From Streptomyces barkulensis (GTDB lineage Bacteria > Actinomycetota > Actinomycetes > Streptomycetales > Streptomycetaceae): DNA of 64,000 bases. Numbering within the stretch: position 1 is the first letter of the stretch; every line of letters begins with the position of its first letter. Below the pieces are notes generated by a model that saw only the letters and a program-made list of their open reading frames with translations, did no database searches and had not been told where the DNA came from. Shown in pieces: positions 41,197 to 52,844 of this stretch. The DNA lies in assembly GCF_002843305.1 (NCBI RefSeq), contig NZ_PGSG01000087.1, positions 113,621 through 177,620 on the forward strand. The letters run 5' to 3'. Both the position numbers and the translations under genes were made by a program.

Positions 41197-43026
41197 TCAG
41201 CCCTCCGGTGCGTCGGCCGCCCGCCCGGACGACCGTTCGCAGCGCCGCCGGGTGTTGTCCAGGCGGACCGTCAGACCGCGTGCGTCCAGGTGTTCCAGCA
41301 GGGGGATCACGACCCGGCGCGTGGTGTCCAGGGCGCGGCGCGCCTCGCTGGTGGTGAAGGGCTGCTCCAGCCGGGCCAGCAGTGAGGCGGCCCGGTCGTC
41401 GGCGCCGGGCAGCAGCACGACCCCGTCGCCGACCCGGAGCAGTTCGCCCGCGGCCGCGGCCGCGGCGACCGTGTTCGGGTCGAGGCCGAGTTCCGCCAGC
41501 CGGTGTGCCTCCGGGGCTCGGAAGGGTGCGGTGCGCAGCTCCGCGCGTACGGTGTCCACCGCTTTGCGCACCCGCGGCGGCAGTTGGGGTCGTGCGGTGC
41601 TGCCGTAGACCCGGCCGTCGCGGTGTTCCAGGGGCGGCCGGGGCGCGGCGTCCACCAGAGCCCGGACGAGGGCGCGTTCGGGCAGGCCGAGGGCGCGGCG
41701 GGCGGCCTCGGCCGGCAGCCCCGGGTCCATCGGGTGCCGGGCGGCGTGCTCCTCCACGGCCCGCGCCAGTGCGCGCCGCAGCCCGGCCCAGTGGCCGGGG
41801 TCGGCGAGCCAGTCCCCGGCGACGGGCTCGTACGGGGGCCGCACCCCCATCGCCAGCAGTTCGGAGCCCCGCACCAGCCCCCGGCGCCGCACCTGGGCCC
41901 TGCCGTCCGAGGTGCCGTCGGGGATGCCGGCCGACGTCTCCAGCTCGCGGGCCCTGGCCCGTCCCGCGCCGCGCCGCTCCAGCCGGGGCGGACGGACGTC
42001 GAGCACGGTGATCCCGGCGGGGATCCGGTGCCGCCCGGGGTCCCGCAGCAGCGCCACGTCGCCCACCCGCAGCGGCAGCGGGCGCCCGAGGGTCAGACGG
42101 GCGGTGTCCGTCCCCAGCGGCCGTACGGTGGCGGGGACGGCGGCGGAGCCGGCGTGCAGCACCAGGTGCCGGGGCAGGTCGGCCGCCGGGTCGCCGTGCA
42201 GCCGTACGTCCAGCAGGCCGGTGACGAGCCAGCGGCCGGGGGTGAGCAGGGCGTCGCCGCGCCGCAGCGCCTCGGCTCCGGCACCGTGCACGTTGACCGC
42301 GACGCGGGCGACCGCGCCCACCTCCCCGCGGTCCTCCTTGAGGGACTGCACTCCGCGTACGCGGACCACCGGCCGGTCGCCGGAGGCGAGGGCGAGGCGG
42401 TCGCCGGTGCGGATCGTGCCCGCGGCGAGGGTGCCGGTCACCACGGTGCCGCGGCCTCGCACGGTGAAGGAGCGGTCCGCCCACAGCCGTACGTCGGCGG
42501 CCCGGTCGGGTTCGGGCAGCTCGGCGGTCAGCCGGACCAGGGCGGCGCGCAGTTCCTCCAGTCCCTCGCCGGTGACGGCGCTGACGGGCACGGCCTCGAC
42601 CTTCCCCAGCGAGGTCTCGGCGATCCTGGCGAGAGCGTCGTCGCGGGCCGGGCCGGGGTCGGCGAGATCGGCGCGGGTGACGGCGAGTACGCCGTGCCGC
42701 ACCCGCAGCGCGTCCAGGACGGCCAGGTGCTCCTCGGACTGCGGCTGCCAGCCCTGGTCGGCTGCGACGGCGATCAGGACGGCCGGCACGGGTCCGACTC
42801 CGGCCAGCATGTTGCCGACCAGCCTCTCGTGGCCGGGCACGTCGACGAAGGCGATCCGTCCGGCGCCGGGCAGGGACGTCCACACGAAGCCCAGGTCGAG
42901 GGTGAGGCCGCGGCGGCGCTCCTCCTCCCAGCGGTCGGGTTCCATGCCGGTCAGCGCGCGGACGAGGGTCGACTTGCCGTGGTCGACGTGGCCGGCGGTG
43001 GCGATGACGTGCACGTCCGCGCTCAC
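41197..43026 (-). CDS. selB: Selenocysteine-specific elongation factor
   Basis: 609 aa. GTPase motifs: G-H-V-D-H-G-K-S-T (about residues 12-20, P loop), R-G-L-T-L-D-L-G-F (switch I region), D-V-P-G-H-E (G3) and T-R-A-D in the place of N-K-x-D (G4). EF-Tu-like domains 2-3 follow, then C-terminal winged helices (about 450-609) that bind the SECIS RNA. It delivers Sec-tRNA to UGA. GTG 43026 overlaps the stop of selA (GTGA), so the two are translationally coupled in the order selA-selB. Confidence 0.96.
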   Translation of the reverse strand: MSADVHVIATAGHVDHGKSTLVRALTGMEPDRWEEERRRGLTLDLGFVWTSLPGAGRIAFVDVPGHERLVGNMLAGVGPVPAVLIAVAADQGWQPQSEEHLAVLDALRVRHGVLAVTRADLADPGPARDDALARIAETSLGKVEAVPVSAVTGEGLEELRAALVRLTAELPEPDRAADVRLWADRSFTVRGRGTVVTGTLAAGTIRTGDRLALASGDRPVVRVRGVQSLKEDRGEVGAVARVAVNVHGAGAEALRRGDALLTPGRWLVTGLLDVRLHGDPAADLPRHLVLHAGSAAVPATVRPLGTDTARLTLGRPLPLRVGDVALLRDPGRHRIPAGITVLDVRPPRLERRGAGRARARELETSAGIPDGTSDGRAQVRRRGLVRGSELLAMGVRPPYEPVAGDWLADPGHWAGLRRALARAVEEHAARHPMDPGLPAEAARRALGLPERALVRALVDAAPRPPLEHRDGRVYGSTARPQLPPRVRKAVDTVRAELRTAPFRAPEAHRLAELGLDPNTVAAAAAAGELLRVGDGVVLLPGADDRAASLLARLEQPFTTSEARRALDTTRRVVIPLLEHLDARGLTVRLDNTRRRCERSSGRAADAPEG

Positions 43027-44414
43027 TCCTCTCCCCGGCCGTCCGCGGCGGTCTTGGCCGCCCGCCGCACCGCCTCCGCCACGTCCGCGTCCCGCTCCGG
43101 CGGGACGGTGCGCAGGTCGATCAGGCACCGCCCGCCCTCCACCCGTCCCAGGACGGCGGGTTCGCCCAGCCGCAGGGGCCCGGCGTACTCCTCGGGCAGC
43201 GACACCGCCGCGCTGGGCAGGGTGACGCCGGGCGCCCCTCCCCCGCCGACGGCGGCCTCGCTGTCCACGGCGCGGGCGTCTATGTCCGCGCCGCGCAGTT
43301 CGCCGGCGAGGCGCTCGGCGCGTGCCCGCAGGCCGCCGGGGTCGGCGTGGAGCATGGTGCGGACGGGGGCGGCGGGGCCGCGCACCGTGGCCTCCAGGGC
43401 CGCCAGTGTCAGCTTGTCCACGCGCAACGCGCGGGCCAGCGGATGGCGGGCCAGGCGCCGCACCAGGCCGGCCCGGCCCAGGAGCAGGCCGCACTGCGGG
43501 CCGCCGAGCAGTTTGTCGCCGCTGGCGGTGACCAGGGAGGCGCCCGCGCGCAGCCAGCCGGAGGCGTCCGGCTCGTCCGGCAGCAACGGTTCGGGGCGCA
43601 GCAGCCCGGAGCCGATGTCGGCGACGACGGGGACCCCGGGAGGGCAGATCCGGGCCAGTTCGGCCACGGAGGCCGAGCGGGTGAAGCCGGTGATGCGGAA
43701 GTTGGAGGGGTGGACCTTCAGCACGAAGCCGGTGTTGGGGCCGATGGCCGCCGCGTAGTCCTCGGCCGAGGTCCGGTTGGTGGTGCCGACCTCGCGCAGC
43801 CGGGCGCCGGTGGACACCAGCAGGTCGGGCAGGCGGAAGCCGTCGCCGATCTCGACCATCTCGCCCCGGCTGACGACGATCTCCTTCCCCGCCGCGAGCG
43901 CGGTCGCGGCCAGGACGAGGGCGGCCGCGCCGTTGCCCACCACATGGGCGGCCTCGGCGTGCGGCACCGCCCCGCACAGGGCGTCCAGGGCGGAGGCCCC
44001 TCGCCGGGAGCGGGCGCCGGTGGTCAGGTCGAGTTCCACGTCGGTGGGACCGCAGGCGGCGTCCACCGCCTCCCGGGCGGCCCGCGACAGGGGGGCCCGG
44101 CCCAGGTTGGTGTGGAGCAGCACTCCGGTGGCGTTGACCACCGGCCGCAGTCCTCCCGCCGTCGGGGGCAGTGCCCCGGCCGCGGCGTCGGCGACGGACT
44201 CCGGGGGGATCTCGCCGGCCCGGGCGCGCTCCAGGGCGCGGACCGCCTCGGACTTCACCAGGGCGCGGCCCAGGCGCCGGGCGGCCTCGGCCAGCCGGGG
44301 GTCGGCGAGCACCGCGTCCGTACGGGGGAGCCGGCGCCGCGCGTCGGCCGCGGGCTTCCTCGCCGCCTGCGTATCCGCCGTCTGTACGTCCGCCGTCGCG
44401 GTGTCGCGGTCCAT
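43023..44414 (-). CDS. selA: L-seryl-tRNA(Sec) selenium transferase
   Basis: 463 aa. Family blocks: N-A-T-G-V-L-L-H-T-N-L-G-R-A-P-L near residue 94, G-N-G-A-A-A near 160, S-R-G-E-M-V-E-I-G-D-G-F-R-L-P near 182, and the PLP Lys in S-G-D-K301-L-L-G-G-P-Q-C-G. It converts Ser-tRNA(Sec) to Sec-tRNA(Sec) with selenophosphate from SelD. ATG 44414 follows AGGAGG by about 8 nt. First gene of the selA-selB operon; promoter should lie in the 291-bp gap to the divergent phzF-like gene. Confidence 0.96.
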   Translation of the reverse strand: MDRDTATADVQTADTQAARKPAADARRRLPRTDAVLADPRLAEAARRLGRALVKSEAVRALERARAGEIPPESVADAAAGALPPTAGGLRPVVNATGVLLHTNLGRAPLSRAAREAVDAACGPTDVELDLTTGARSRRGASALDALCGAVPHAEAAHVVGNGAAALVLAATALAAGKEIVVSRGEMVEIGDGFRLPDLLVSTGARLREVGTTNRTSAEDYAAAIGPNTGFVLKVHPSNFRITGFTRSASVAELARICPPGVPVVADIGSGLLRPEPLLPDEPDASGWLRAGASLVTASGDKLLGGPQCGLLLGRAGLVRRLARHPLARALRVDKLTLAALEATVRGPAAPVRTMLHADPGGLRARAERLAGELRGADIDARAVDSEAAVGGGGAPGVTLPSAAVSLPEEYAGPLRLGEPAVLGRVEGGRCLIDLRTVPPERDADVAEAVRRAAKTAADGRGEE

Positions 44415-44692
44415 CCGGTGGCCTCCTGGTGGTGCGCGTACAGGTAGGGGCCCGGCCGTCCGCCGCCGGTCCGGTGCCGTCCGGCGCGGCCGCGGACGGG
44501 CGGGGGCTGCTGTCGGAGTGGCGCGGGGGGCGTCGGCCAGGATAGGCGCGCGGTGGCCCGGCACCGTGGTGCCGCACCGCCGTGCGCCGCCTTCTGGCAC
44601 GTGCCCGCACCTGGTCCGGTCAGTCCTCCCCGCCGGTCTCCTTCCGGGCCACCCGACCGCCACTGGCCGTGGCCGGTGCCGCCCGGGCCTTC

Positions 44693-44698
44693 TAGGCT
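44693..44698 (+). promoter_or_regulatory. -10 box TAGGCT of the leaderless phzF-like gene
   Basis: TAGGCT ends 7 nt before ATG 44706 and there is no ribosome site, the same arrangement as before the ArsR-type gene at 16731. Confidence 0.55.
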
Positions 44699-44705
44699 GC
44701 CGATC

Positions 44706-45536
44706 ATGAGGATTCGTATCGTCGACGCCTTCACCGACCGGCCCTTCGCGGGCAACCCCGCCGCCGTCGTACTCCTGGACTCCGGGCCGTTCCCCGGCGA
44801 CGACCGGCTCCAGAAACTCGCCGCCGAGGTCAACCTCTCCGAGACCGCCTACGCCCGCCCGCTGCCCGACAGCTCCGAGGCCGACTGGGCACTGCGCTGG
44901 TTCACCCCCGTCACCGAGGTCAACCTCTGCGGCCACGCCACGCTCGCCACCGCCCATGTGCTGCGCTCCGCCGGCGCGGCCGCCGGCACCATCCGGTTCG
45001 CCACCCGCAGCGGCATCCTCACCGCCGAGACGGCCGCCGACGGCTCGATCACCCTGGACTTCCCCACCGCCCCGCTCACCGAACTCCCCGTGGGCGAGGA
45101 CGTCCGCGCGGCCCTGGGCGCCGATGTGCTCTCCGCCCACGACACCGGTCCCAACATCGGCGACCTGCTGGTCGAACTGGCCGACGAGAAGACCGTACGC
45201 ACCCTGACCCCCGATCTCACCGCCGTGGCGCGGCTGAACCACCGGGGCGTCATCGTCACCGCCCGGGCCTCGGGCGACGGCGGGGGGCAGGGTGCGTACG
45301 ACTACGTGTCGCGCTTCTTCGGCCCGGCCGTCGGCATCGACGAGGACCCGGTCACCGGCAGCGCCCACACCGCGCTCGCGCCCCTGTGGTCGGGCCGGCT
45401 GGGCCGGGACTCCCTCACCGGTCTCCAGGCTTCGGCCCGCACCGGCCTGGTGCGCACCACGGTGCGCGGCGACCGCACCCTGCTGACCGGCGACGCCGTG
45501 ACCGTCATCGACGGGGAGCTGCTCGCCGGGCCGTGA
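44706..45536 (+). CDS. PhzF family phenazine biosynthesis-like isomerase
   Basis: 276 aa. Starts M-R-I-R-I-V-D-A-F-T-D-R-P-F-A-G-N-P-A-A-V-V, the standard PhzF opening. The catalytic Glu lies in N-L-S-E-T-A-Y (about residue 45) and the C-terminal repeat has the G-x-D-E-D-P-V-T-G-S-A-H-T block. These are cytoplasmic diaminopimelate epimerase-fold isomerases; most do not make phenazines and their substrates are unknown. Divergent from selA, convergent with the CPBP gene (51-bp gap). Confidence 0.92.
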   Translation: MRIRIVDAFTDRPFAGNPAAVVLLDSGPFPGDDRLQKLAAEVNLSETAYARPLPDSSEADWALRWFTPVTEVNLCGHATLATAHVLRSAGAAAGTIRFATRSGILTAETAADGSITLDFPTAPLTELPVGEDVRAALGADVLSAHDTGPNIGDLLVELADEKTVRTLTPDLTAVARLNHRGVIVTARASGDGGGQGAYDYVSRFFGPAVGIDEDPVTGSAHTALAPLWSGRLGRDSLTGLQASARTGLVRTTVRGDRTLLTGDAVTVIDGELLAGP

Positions 45537-45587
45537 GCCGGTGCGTCCGCCTCCGCACCACCGGACAGAGGCGGGCCGGGCGGGCCG

Positions 45588-46451
45588 TCAGCCCGTGGGC
45601 AGCCAGTCCACCCGGCCCGCCAGCAGCGCGTATCCGACGAACGCCACGACGTCGATCAGGGCGTGCGCGGCGACCAGCGGCCCGACCCGCCCCCAGCGCC
45701 GGTACAGCCACACGAAGATCACACCCATCACCACGTTGCCGACGAAACCGCCGATCCCCTGGTAGAGGTGGTACGTACCGCGCAGCAGCGAACTGGCCGT
45801 CAGCGCCGCCGCCGGGCTCCAGCCCAGCTGACCGAGCCTGCGCAGCAGGTAGCCGACGACGATGACCTCCTCCACCACGGAGTTCTGGACCGCCGAGGCG
45901 ATCAGCACCGGGATCTTCCACCACACCTGAGGCAGTGACTCGGGCACCACCGTGAGGTTGAAGCCGCTCGCCCGCGCGCCCAGGTAGAGCAGCAGACCGC
46001 TGCCCCCGATCCCCGCCGCGACCACCGCGCCCCGGCCCAGGTCGGACCAGGGGCGGCGAAGGTCGAAGCCGATTCCGCCCAGCCCCGGCCCGCCTCCGGC
46101 GCCGCCGGCCGGCCTGTCCGGTCCCTCGCGTGTCAGAAGGTGGGCCACGAGCAGGACCGGGACCAGCGCGGTGGCGATGCCGAACAGCTGCCAGGCCAGG
46201 TCCAGCCAGGGCCGGTCGGGGGCGTAGGAGCCGTTGAGCCGGGCCGCCTGGTCCTTCAGGCCGCCGGGCCTGGTCAGCGCCCCGGCGAAACTGATGAGCG
46301 CCGACACGGCGCTCGCGCCCAGCGACAGCGCCAGCACGAGCAGCGTCTCGCGGCCCAGCACCCGCCGTACCGGTGCACCACCTCCGTTTCCCGGCCCCCG
46401 CTCCCGTCCGCGCCCCGGTCCGTGTTCCTCGTCGCGCACGCCCGCTCGCAC
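45588..46451 (-). CDS. CPBP family intramembrane glutamic endopeptidase
   Basis: About 287 aa with around eight hydrophobic segments. The catalytic motif 1 is S-V-V-E-E-V-I-V-V-G-Y-L-L-R-R-L (E-E-x3-R-type with G-Y in place of F-R), followed by a histidine in S-L-L-R-G-T-Y-H-L-Y-Q-G (motif 2) and H-A-L-I-D-V-V (motif 3). CPBP (Abi/Rce1-like) proteases act inside the membrane; targets unknown, self-immunity or peptide processing in some. Start chosen at GTG 46451 because GGAGG lies 5 nt upstream; GTG 46439 is an alternative. Confidence 0.85.
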   Translation of the reverse strand: MRAGVRDEEHGPGRGRERGPGNGGGAPVRRVLGRETLLVLALSLGASAVSALISFAGALTRPGGLKDQAARLNGSYAPDRPWLDLAWQLFGIATALVPVLLVAHLLTREGPDRPAGGAGGGPGLGGIGFDLRRPWSDLGRGAVVAAGIGGSGLLLYLGARASGFNLTVVPESLPQVWWKIPVLIASAVQNSVVEEVIVVGYLLRRLGQLGWSPAAALTASSLLRGTYHLYQGIGGFVGNVVMGVIFVWLYRRWGRVGPLVAAHALIDVVAFVGYALLAGRVDWLPTG

Positions 46452-46640
46452 TCGCGCCTCCCGCTTCGCCGTTCGTCCCTCCCGGACATGGAACGACACA
46501 GCTTGCCCCACCGCTCCCGCCCTGCGGCGGCGGGCCCGGGAAAGGGCGGGAGAGACGGGGCTCGGGGCCCCCGGATGCGCGGGGTCCGGATGCGCGGGGT
46601 CCGAAGGCACGGCCCGGAATCGCTCCGGGTCCGCCGCGGC

Positions 46641-48137
46641 CTACGGGCCGGCCGGCCAGCCGTGCACCGGCTCCCCGGTACGCACCAGTTCGCAGTAGCG
46701 CCGCACCGTCGCCGCCAGCGCCTTCTCCCGGTCCAGTCCGCCCTCCAGGGCCCGGTGGTAGGCGTCGGCCTGCCAGGACGCCCCGTTGACCCGGCGGCGG
46801 CAGCGCTCCTCGATCACCGACAGGTAGCGGTCCCGGTCACCGGGCTCGATGCCCCATACGTCCAGGCCCCGGGCGGCCATCGGCAGCAGCTCCTCCAGCA
46901 CCAGCCGGTCCACGGGTACGGCCGACAGCTCTCCGCCGCGGCCGGGGCGGGGCCACCACAGCCTGGCGTCCATGCCATGGCGGCAGGCGGCGTCGAAGTT
47001 CTCGGCGGCGGCGGAGAACGGCATCCGGTTCCACACCGGGCGCGGGTCGTCGGCCAGCGCCCGCACCAGGCCGTAGTAGAGGGCGGTGTTGGCCAGCACG
47101 TCGGTGACGGTGGGGCCGGCGGGAAGCACCCGGTTCTCCACCCGCAGATGCGGCACTCCGTCGGCGACGCCGTACACGGGCCGGTTCCAGCGGTAGACGG
47201 TGCCGTTGAGCAGTGTCATCTCGGCCAGCGAGGGGACACCGCCGGACTCCAGCACCTCCAGCGGTTCCTCGTCCTCGCAGACGGGCAGCAGCGGCGGGAA
47301 GTACCGGCTGTTCTCCTCGAACAGCTCGTACGCCGAGGAGATCCACCGCTCGCCGAACCAGGTCCGCGGCCGCACCCCCTGGGCGATCAGCTCCGGCTGC
47401 CTGGTGTCGGTGGCCTGGAGGAAGAGCGGGGGACGGGACTCCCGCCACAGTTCGCGGCCGAAGAGGAAGGGCGAGTTGGCGCCCACCGCGACCTGGACGG
47501 CCGAGACGGCCTGGGCGGCGTTCCACACATCGGCGAAGCGGCCGGGGGTGACCTGCAGATGGAGCTGCACGGAGGTGCAGGCGGCCTCCGGGGCGATGGA
47601 GGACGAGGCGTACCTCAGGTGTTCCACACCCTCGATGTCCAGGACGACCTCCTCGCCCCGGGTGGTCATGATCTGTTCGTTCAGCAGGGTGTAGCGGTCC
47701 GCGGCGGTGAGGTTCGCCGAAACCAGGTCGTCTCCCGTGAGGGTCGGAAGAATACCGATCATCACAATGCGTGCGTCGACCTCGGCGGCTTTGCGGTCGG
47801 CATAGGCCAGACCGGTGCGCAACTCCTCGGCGAGCTGGTCCAGCACCCGCCCGGACAGCCGGTGCGGAAGGATGTTCACCTCGAGATTGAACTGCCCCAA
47901 TTCCGTCTGGAAATCCCGGCTCGCTATGCGTTCCAGCACCTGGGCGTTCATCATCCGCGGCATCCCCTGGGTGTCCGCGAGGTTCAGTTCGATCTCCAGC
48001 CCCATGAGATCGCGGGGGCGGTCGAAGCGCTGCTCGTCCAGCAGCCGCCGCAGCCCCTGGAGACACCGCTGGAGCTTGTCCCGGTAACGCCGGCGGTCGG
48101 ACAGGGCGAACCCGCCGGCCTCGACCTTCTCGCCCAT
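46641..48137 (-). CDS. Glutamate-cysteine ligase family protein (GCS2)
   Basis: 498 aa. The GCS2 fold is indicated by G-L-E-I-E-L-N-L near residue 46 (metal/Glu site), Q-F-N-L-E-V-N near 80, a central Q-L-H-L-Q-V-T and the C-terminal N-F-D-A-A-C-R-H-G-M-D-A-R. Streptomyces make mycothiol, not glutathione, and use a separate EgtA for ergothioneine; this protein is the longer actinobacterial paralogue, whose real substrate is not known to me. ATG 48137 follows AGGAGGGA by 9 nt. Confidence 0.88.
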   Translation of the reverse strand: MGEKVEAGGFALSDRRRYRDKLQRCLQGLRRLLDEQRFDRPRDLMGLEIELNLADTQGMPRMMNAQVLERIASRDFQTELGQFNLEVNILPHRLSGRVLDQLAEELRTGLAYADRKAAEVDARIVMIGILPTLTGDDLVSANLTAADRYTLLNEQIMTTRGEEVVLDIEGVEHLRYASSSIAPEAACTSVQLHLQVTPGRFADVWNAAQAVSAVQVAVGANSPFLFGRELWRESRPPLFLQATDTRQPELIAQGVRPRTWFGERWISSAYELFEENSRYFPPLLPVCEDEEPLEVLESGGVPSLAEMTLLNGTVYRWNRPVYGVADGVPHLRVENRVLPAGPTVTDVLANTALYYGLVRALADDPRPVWNRMPFSAAAENFDAACRHGMDARLWWPRPGRGGELSAVPVDRLVLEELLPMAARGLDVWGIEPGDRDRYLSVIEERCRRRVNGASWQADAYHRALEGGLDREKALAATVRRYCELVRTGEPVHGWPAGP

Positions 48138-48675
48138 CGATGCGTCCCTCCTCGAATGAACCGTGACCGGATGATGCCCCGCGGATGCGAGAGATAACGC
48201 CCCGTGCGACAGTGAGGGTTCGGTAAGCTGGACTCAGGCTTTCATGGGGCACATTCCCATGTCATACGTCAGGGATACGCCACTACTCCCGGCTCGCCGA
48301 CATCCACCCGCTGACATCGGACCGGCGAACCTCGTCCGCAGGGAATGGCGAAGAGATACGGACGACCGCATGGTCAGCCGCTTTCCAGGTCAGCGGCCGG
48401 ACATCCGAGAAGCCGCAGATGGAACACCGCCGAAGAATGTCCGGATGACCTCTTGCCGGTAACATGCTGGACGGCTAGCCGAAACACCGGCTGAACAACC
48501 TTCGTATAAACTCCACGAAAGCGGCTGAGACGCGACCCGACGATGGGCGCGCATCCGCCGTATCCCTCCTTCCCGGTTCCTTCCCGGCCTTCCGCACGGC
48601 CCTTCCGTACGCCGACAGCGCCGTCCGCGCCAGCAGTTGAGCACCACCGTGTCTCCGATCGAGAGGCGACCCACC
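48138..48675. other. Intergenic region, 538 bp, with probable plus-strand promoters and a long leader
   Basis: Less GC-rich than its surroundings in the middle part. Two plausible plus-strand -10 boxes: TAAGCT near 48225-48230 and TATAAA at 48505-48510. A 72-codon frame (48244-48462) has no ribosome site and no recognisable similarity. If transcription starts at the first box the leader of the next gene would be about 440 nt, long enough for a structured RNA; I recognised no riboswitch class. Confidence 0.45.
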
Positions 48676-49266
48676 ATGCCCCTGCGTGTCCAACCGGCCC
48701 CGGCACCCGCTCTGCGCAGTGTGCACGCGGCCCTCGGTTCCCCCGCCGGCCTCCGCGGCGACGCCGCCCCTCCCGGCCTCCGGGCCCGGACGGGCCCGGT
48801 GCATCCGGACCTCTCCCTGCCGCTCCACGTGCTGAACGGGATCACCGCCTCGGCGGGGCCGCCCCGCACCAGGCTGGCGGGCTGGCGCTTCCTGCTGCGG
48901 GACGCGCACGGCGTGGTGGGCGCCGCCGACGCGATGCTCACCGCGGACGGCTGGACGTTCTCGCACTTCTGCGAGGGGCCGTTCGTCGCCTCGGCCGAGG
49001 CCGCCCTGCGCCGTGCCGAGACACTGCCGGCGGCGTACCAGCCGCGTCTGCTGTCGGTGCCGGAGCTCTACATGCTGACGCTGTGGCTGCACGGCGACAC
49101 GGAGGCCGACGCCGGCGCGGGTTCACCCGCCCCGGCGGATCTGCTGGTGCCGCTCGCCCCGGCCCCGCCCGGGATCGCGGCGCACCGGCCGCACCGCGTG
49201 GACGGCCTGCTGCCGCTGCTGACCCGGCGGCTGGCGCCCCGGCCCCTGCTGGGCACGCCCGTCTGA
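48676..49266 (+). CDS. Conserved hypothetical protein
   Basis: 196 aa, ATG 48676 with GAGAGG 9 nt upstream (a TTG 13 codons earlier is less likely). Middle region L-P-L-H-V-L-N-G-I-T-A-S-A-G-P-P-R-T-R-L-A-G-W-R-F-L-L-R-D (about 50-80) and P-R-L-L-S-V-P-E-L-Y-M-L-T-L-W-L-H-G-D (about 122-142) look structured; the termini are Ala/Pro-rich. No signal peptide, membrane helix or known motif. Followed by a very strong palindromic hairpin. Function unknown. Confidence 0.75.
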   Translation: MPLRVQPAPAPALRSVHAALGSPAGLRGDAAPPGLRARTGPVHPDLSLPLHVLNGITASAGPPRTRLAGWRFLLRDAHGVVGAADAMLTADGWTFSHFCEGPFVASAEAALRRAETLPAAYQPRLLSVPELYMLTLWLHGDTEADAGAGSPAPADLLVPLAPAPPGIAAHRPHRVDGLLPLLTRRLAPRPLLGTPV

Positions 49267-49588
49267 CCGGCGGCGGCACGGCCCGGTGACGGGACCGGAA
49301 TCGACAGTGGTGCCCCGCGACCGGCCGGTCGCGGGGCACCACTGTCGATTCCGCCCTCCCGAATGACTAGTCGTCCACGGCTCCGATATCACCCGAACGG
49401 ATGACTCTGGCCCGGGCAACCGCCCTCGGGGAGGACGCGCCGTCAGAACGTGGGGGAAGCCGCGGCGAAACCCCTGCGGAATCCCGGCCGCGGGACAACA
49501 CTGGGGGCATCGACCAGGAGACACGGGGGCGGTCATGAACCACGCATCCAACCAGAGCACCACCACATCGCAGCGAAAGAACTCCACC
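49267..49588. other. Intergenic region, 322 bp
   Basis: Contains the 56-nt palindrome at 49297-49352, then the promoter/leader of the DUF5999 gene. No other structure was recognised. Confidence 0.5.
49297..49352. terminator. Perfect 56-nt palindrome, terminator-like
   Basis: Two 28-nt arms meet without spacer; the centre is CGACCGGCCGGTCG and the ends are GGAATCGACAGT/ACTGTCGATTCC. As RNA it forms about 26 base pairs closed by a 4-nt loop, starting 30 nt after the stop codon of the preceding gene. Much longer than typical Streptomyces terminators. Confidence 0.7.
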
Positions 49589-49795
49589 ATGTGTCAGCAC
49601 CAGCCGCCCTGCCCGTCAGCCGACTCCGCCGACCGGGAGGCCGCCCACCTCGTGGCGCACCACCCGGAACAGGGCTGGAGCCTGCTGTGCAACGGTGTCC
49701 TGCTCTTCGAGGACACCGGCGAACTGCTGCCCGATGGGCAGGTCATCGCGCCGCACCGGCCGCTCGGCGCCGGGCACGTCACGGCCGCCGCCTGA
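49589..49795 (+). CDS. DUF5999 family small protein
   Basis: 68 aa. Begins M-C-Q-H-Q-P-P-C-P-S-A-D and continues H-H-P-E-Q-G-W-S-L-L-C-N-G-V-L-L-F-E-D-T-G-E-L-L-P-D-G, the common form of this Streptomyces family. Three Cys (2, 8, about 36) and nearby His might bind a metal. Start ATG 49589 chosen on family grounds; an in-frame ATG at 49535 adds 18 residues. Function unknown. Terminates at a strong shared hairpin. Confidence 0.82.
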   Translation: MCQHQPPCPSADSADREAAHLVAHHPEQGWSLLCNGVLLFEDTGELLPDGQVIAPHRPLGAGHVTAAA

Positions 49796-49819
49796 CGGCG
49801 GTGCGGCGCCGCACCGCCG

Positions 49820-49859
49820 CAGGGGCGGTCCCCCGCCGTGCGGCGGGGGACCGCCCCTG
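49820..49859. terminator. Bidirectional terminator between the DUF5999 gene and gcvP
   Basis: 18-bp perfect stem (49820-49837 with 49842-49859) and loop GTGC. Just upstream GGTGCGGCGCCGCACC (49800-49815) is a second palindrome. Both lie between convergent stop codons. Confidence 0.85.
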
Positions 49860-49880
49860 TCGGTAGCGCTCGGCCGCGGC

Positions 49881-52787
<2,907 letters not shown>

Positions 52788-52844
52788 CTGGAGGCCTCCT
52801 GGTCTGCGCGACCTGCGAGGGGCACCGCGGCGCGGGTGCCCCGA

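Noticed and set aside
44706..45536. Phenazine biosynthesis cluster because of the PhzF-like gene
   Set aside because: No other phz genes nearby; PhzF-like isomerases are common and mostly unrelated to phenazines.
48244..48462. A possible 72-codon gene in the 48.1-48.7 kb gap
   Set aside because: No ribosome site, no recognised similarity, and codon positions lack the GC skew of real genes here.
49297..49352. An insertion-sequence end or att site at the 56-nt palindrome
   Set aside because: No transposase, target duplication or second copy is visible; position just after a stop codon fits a terminator better.
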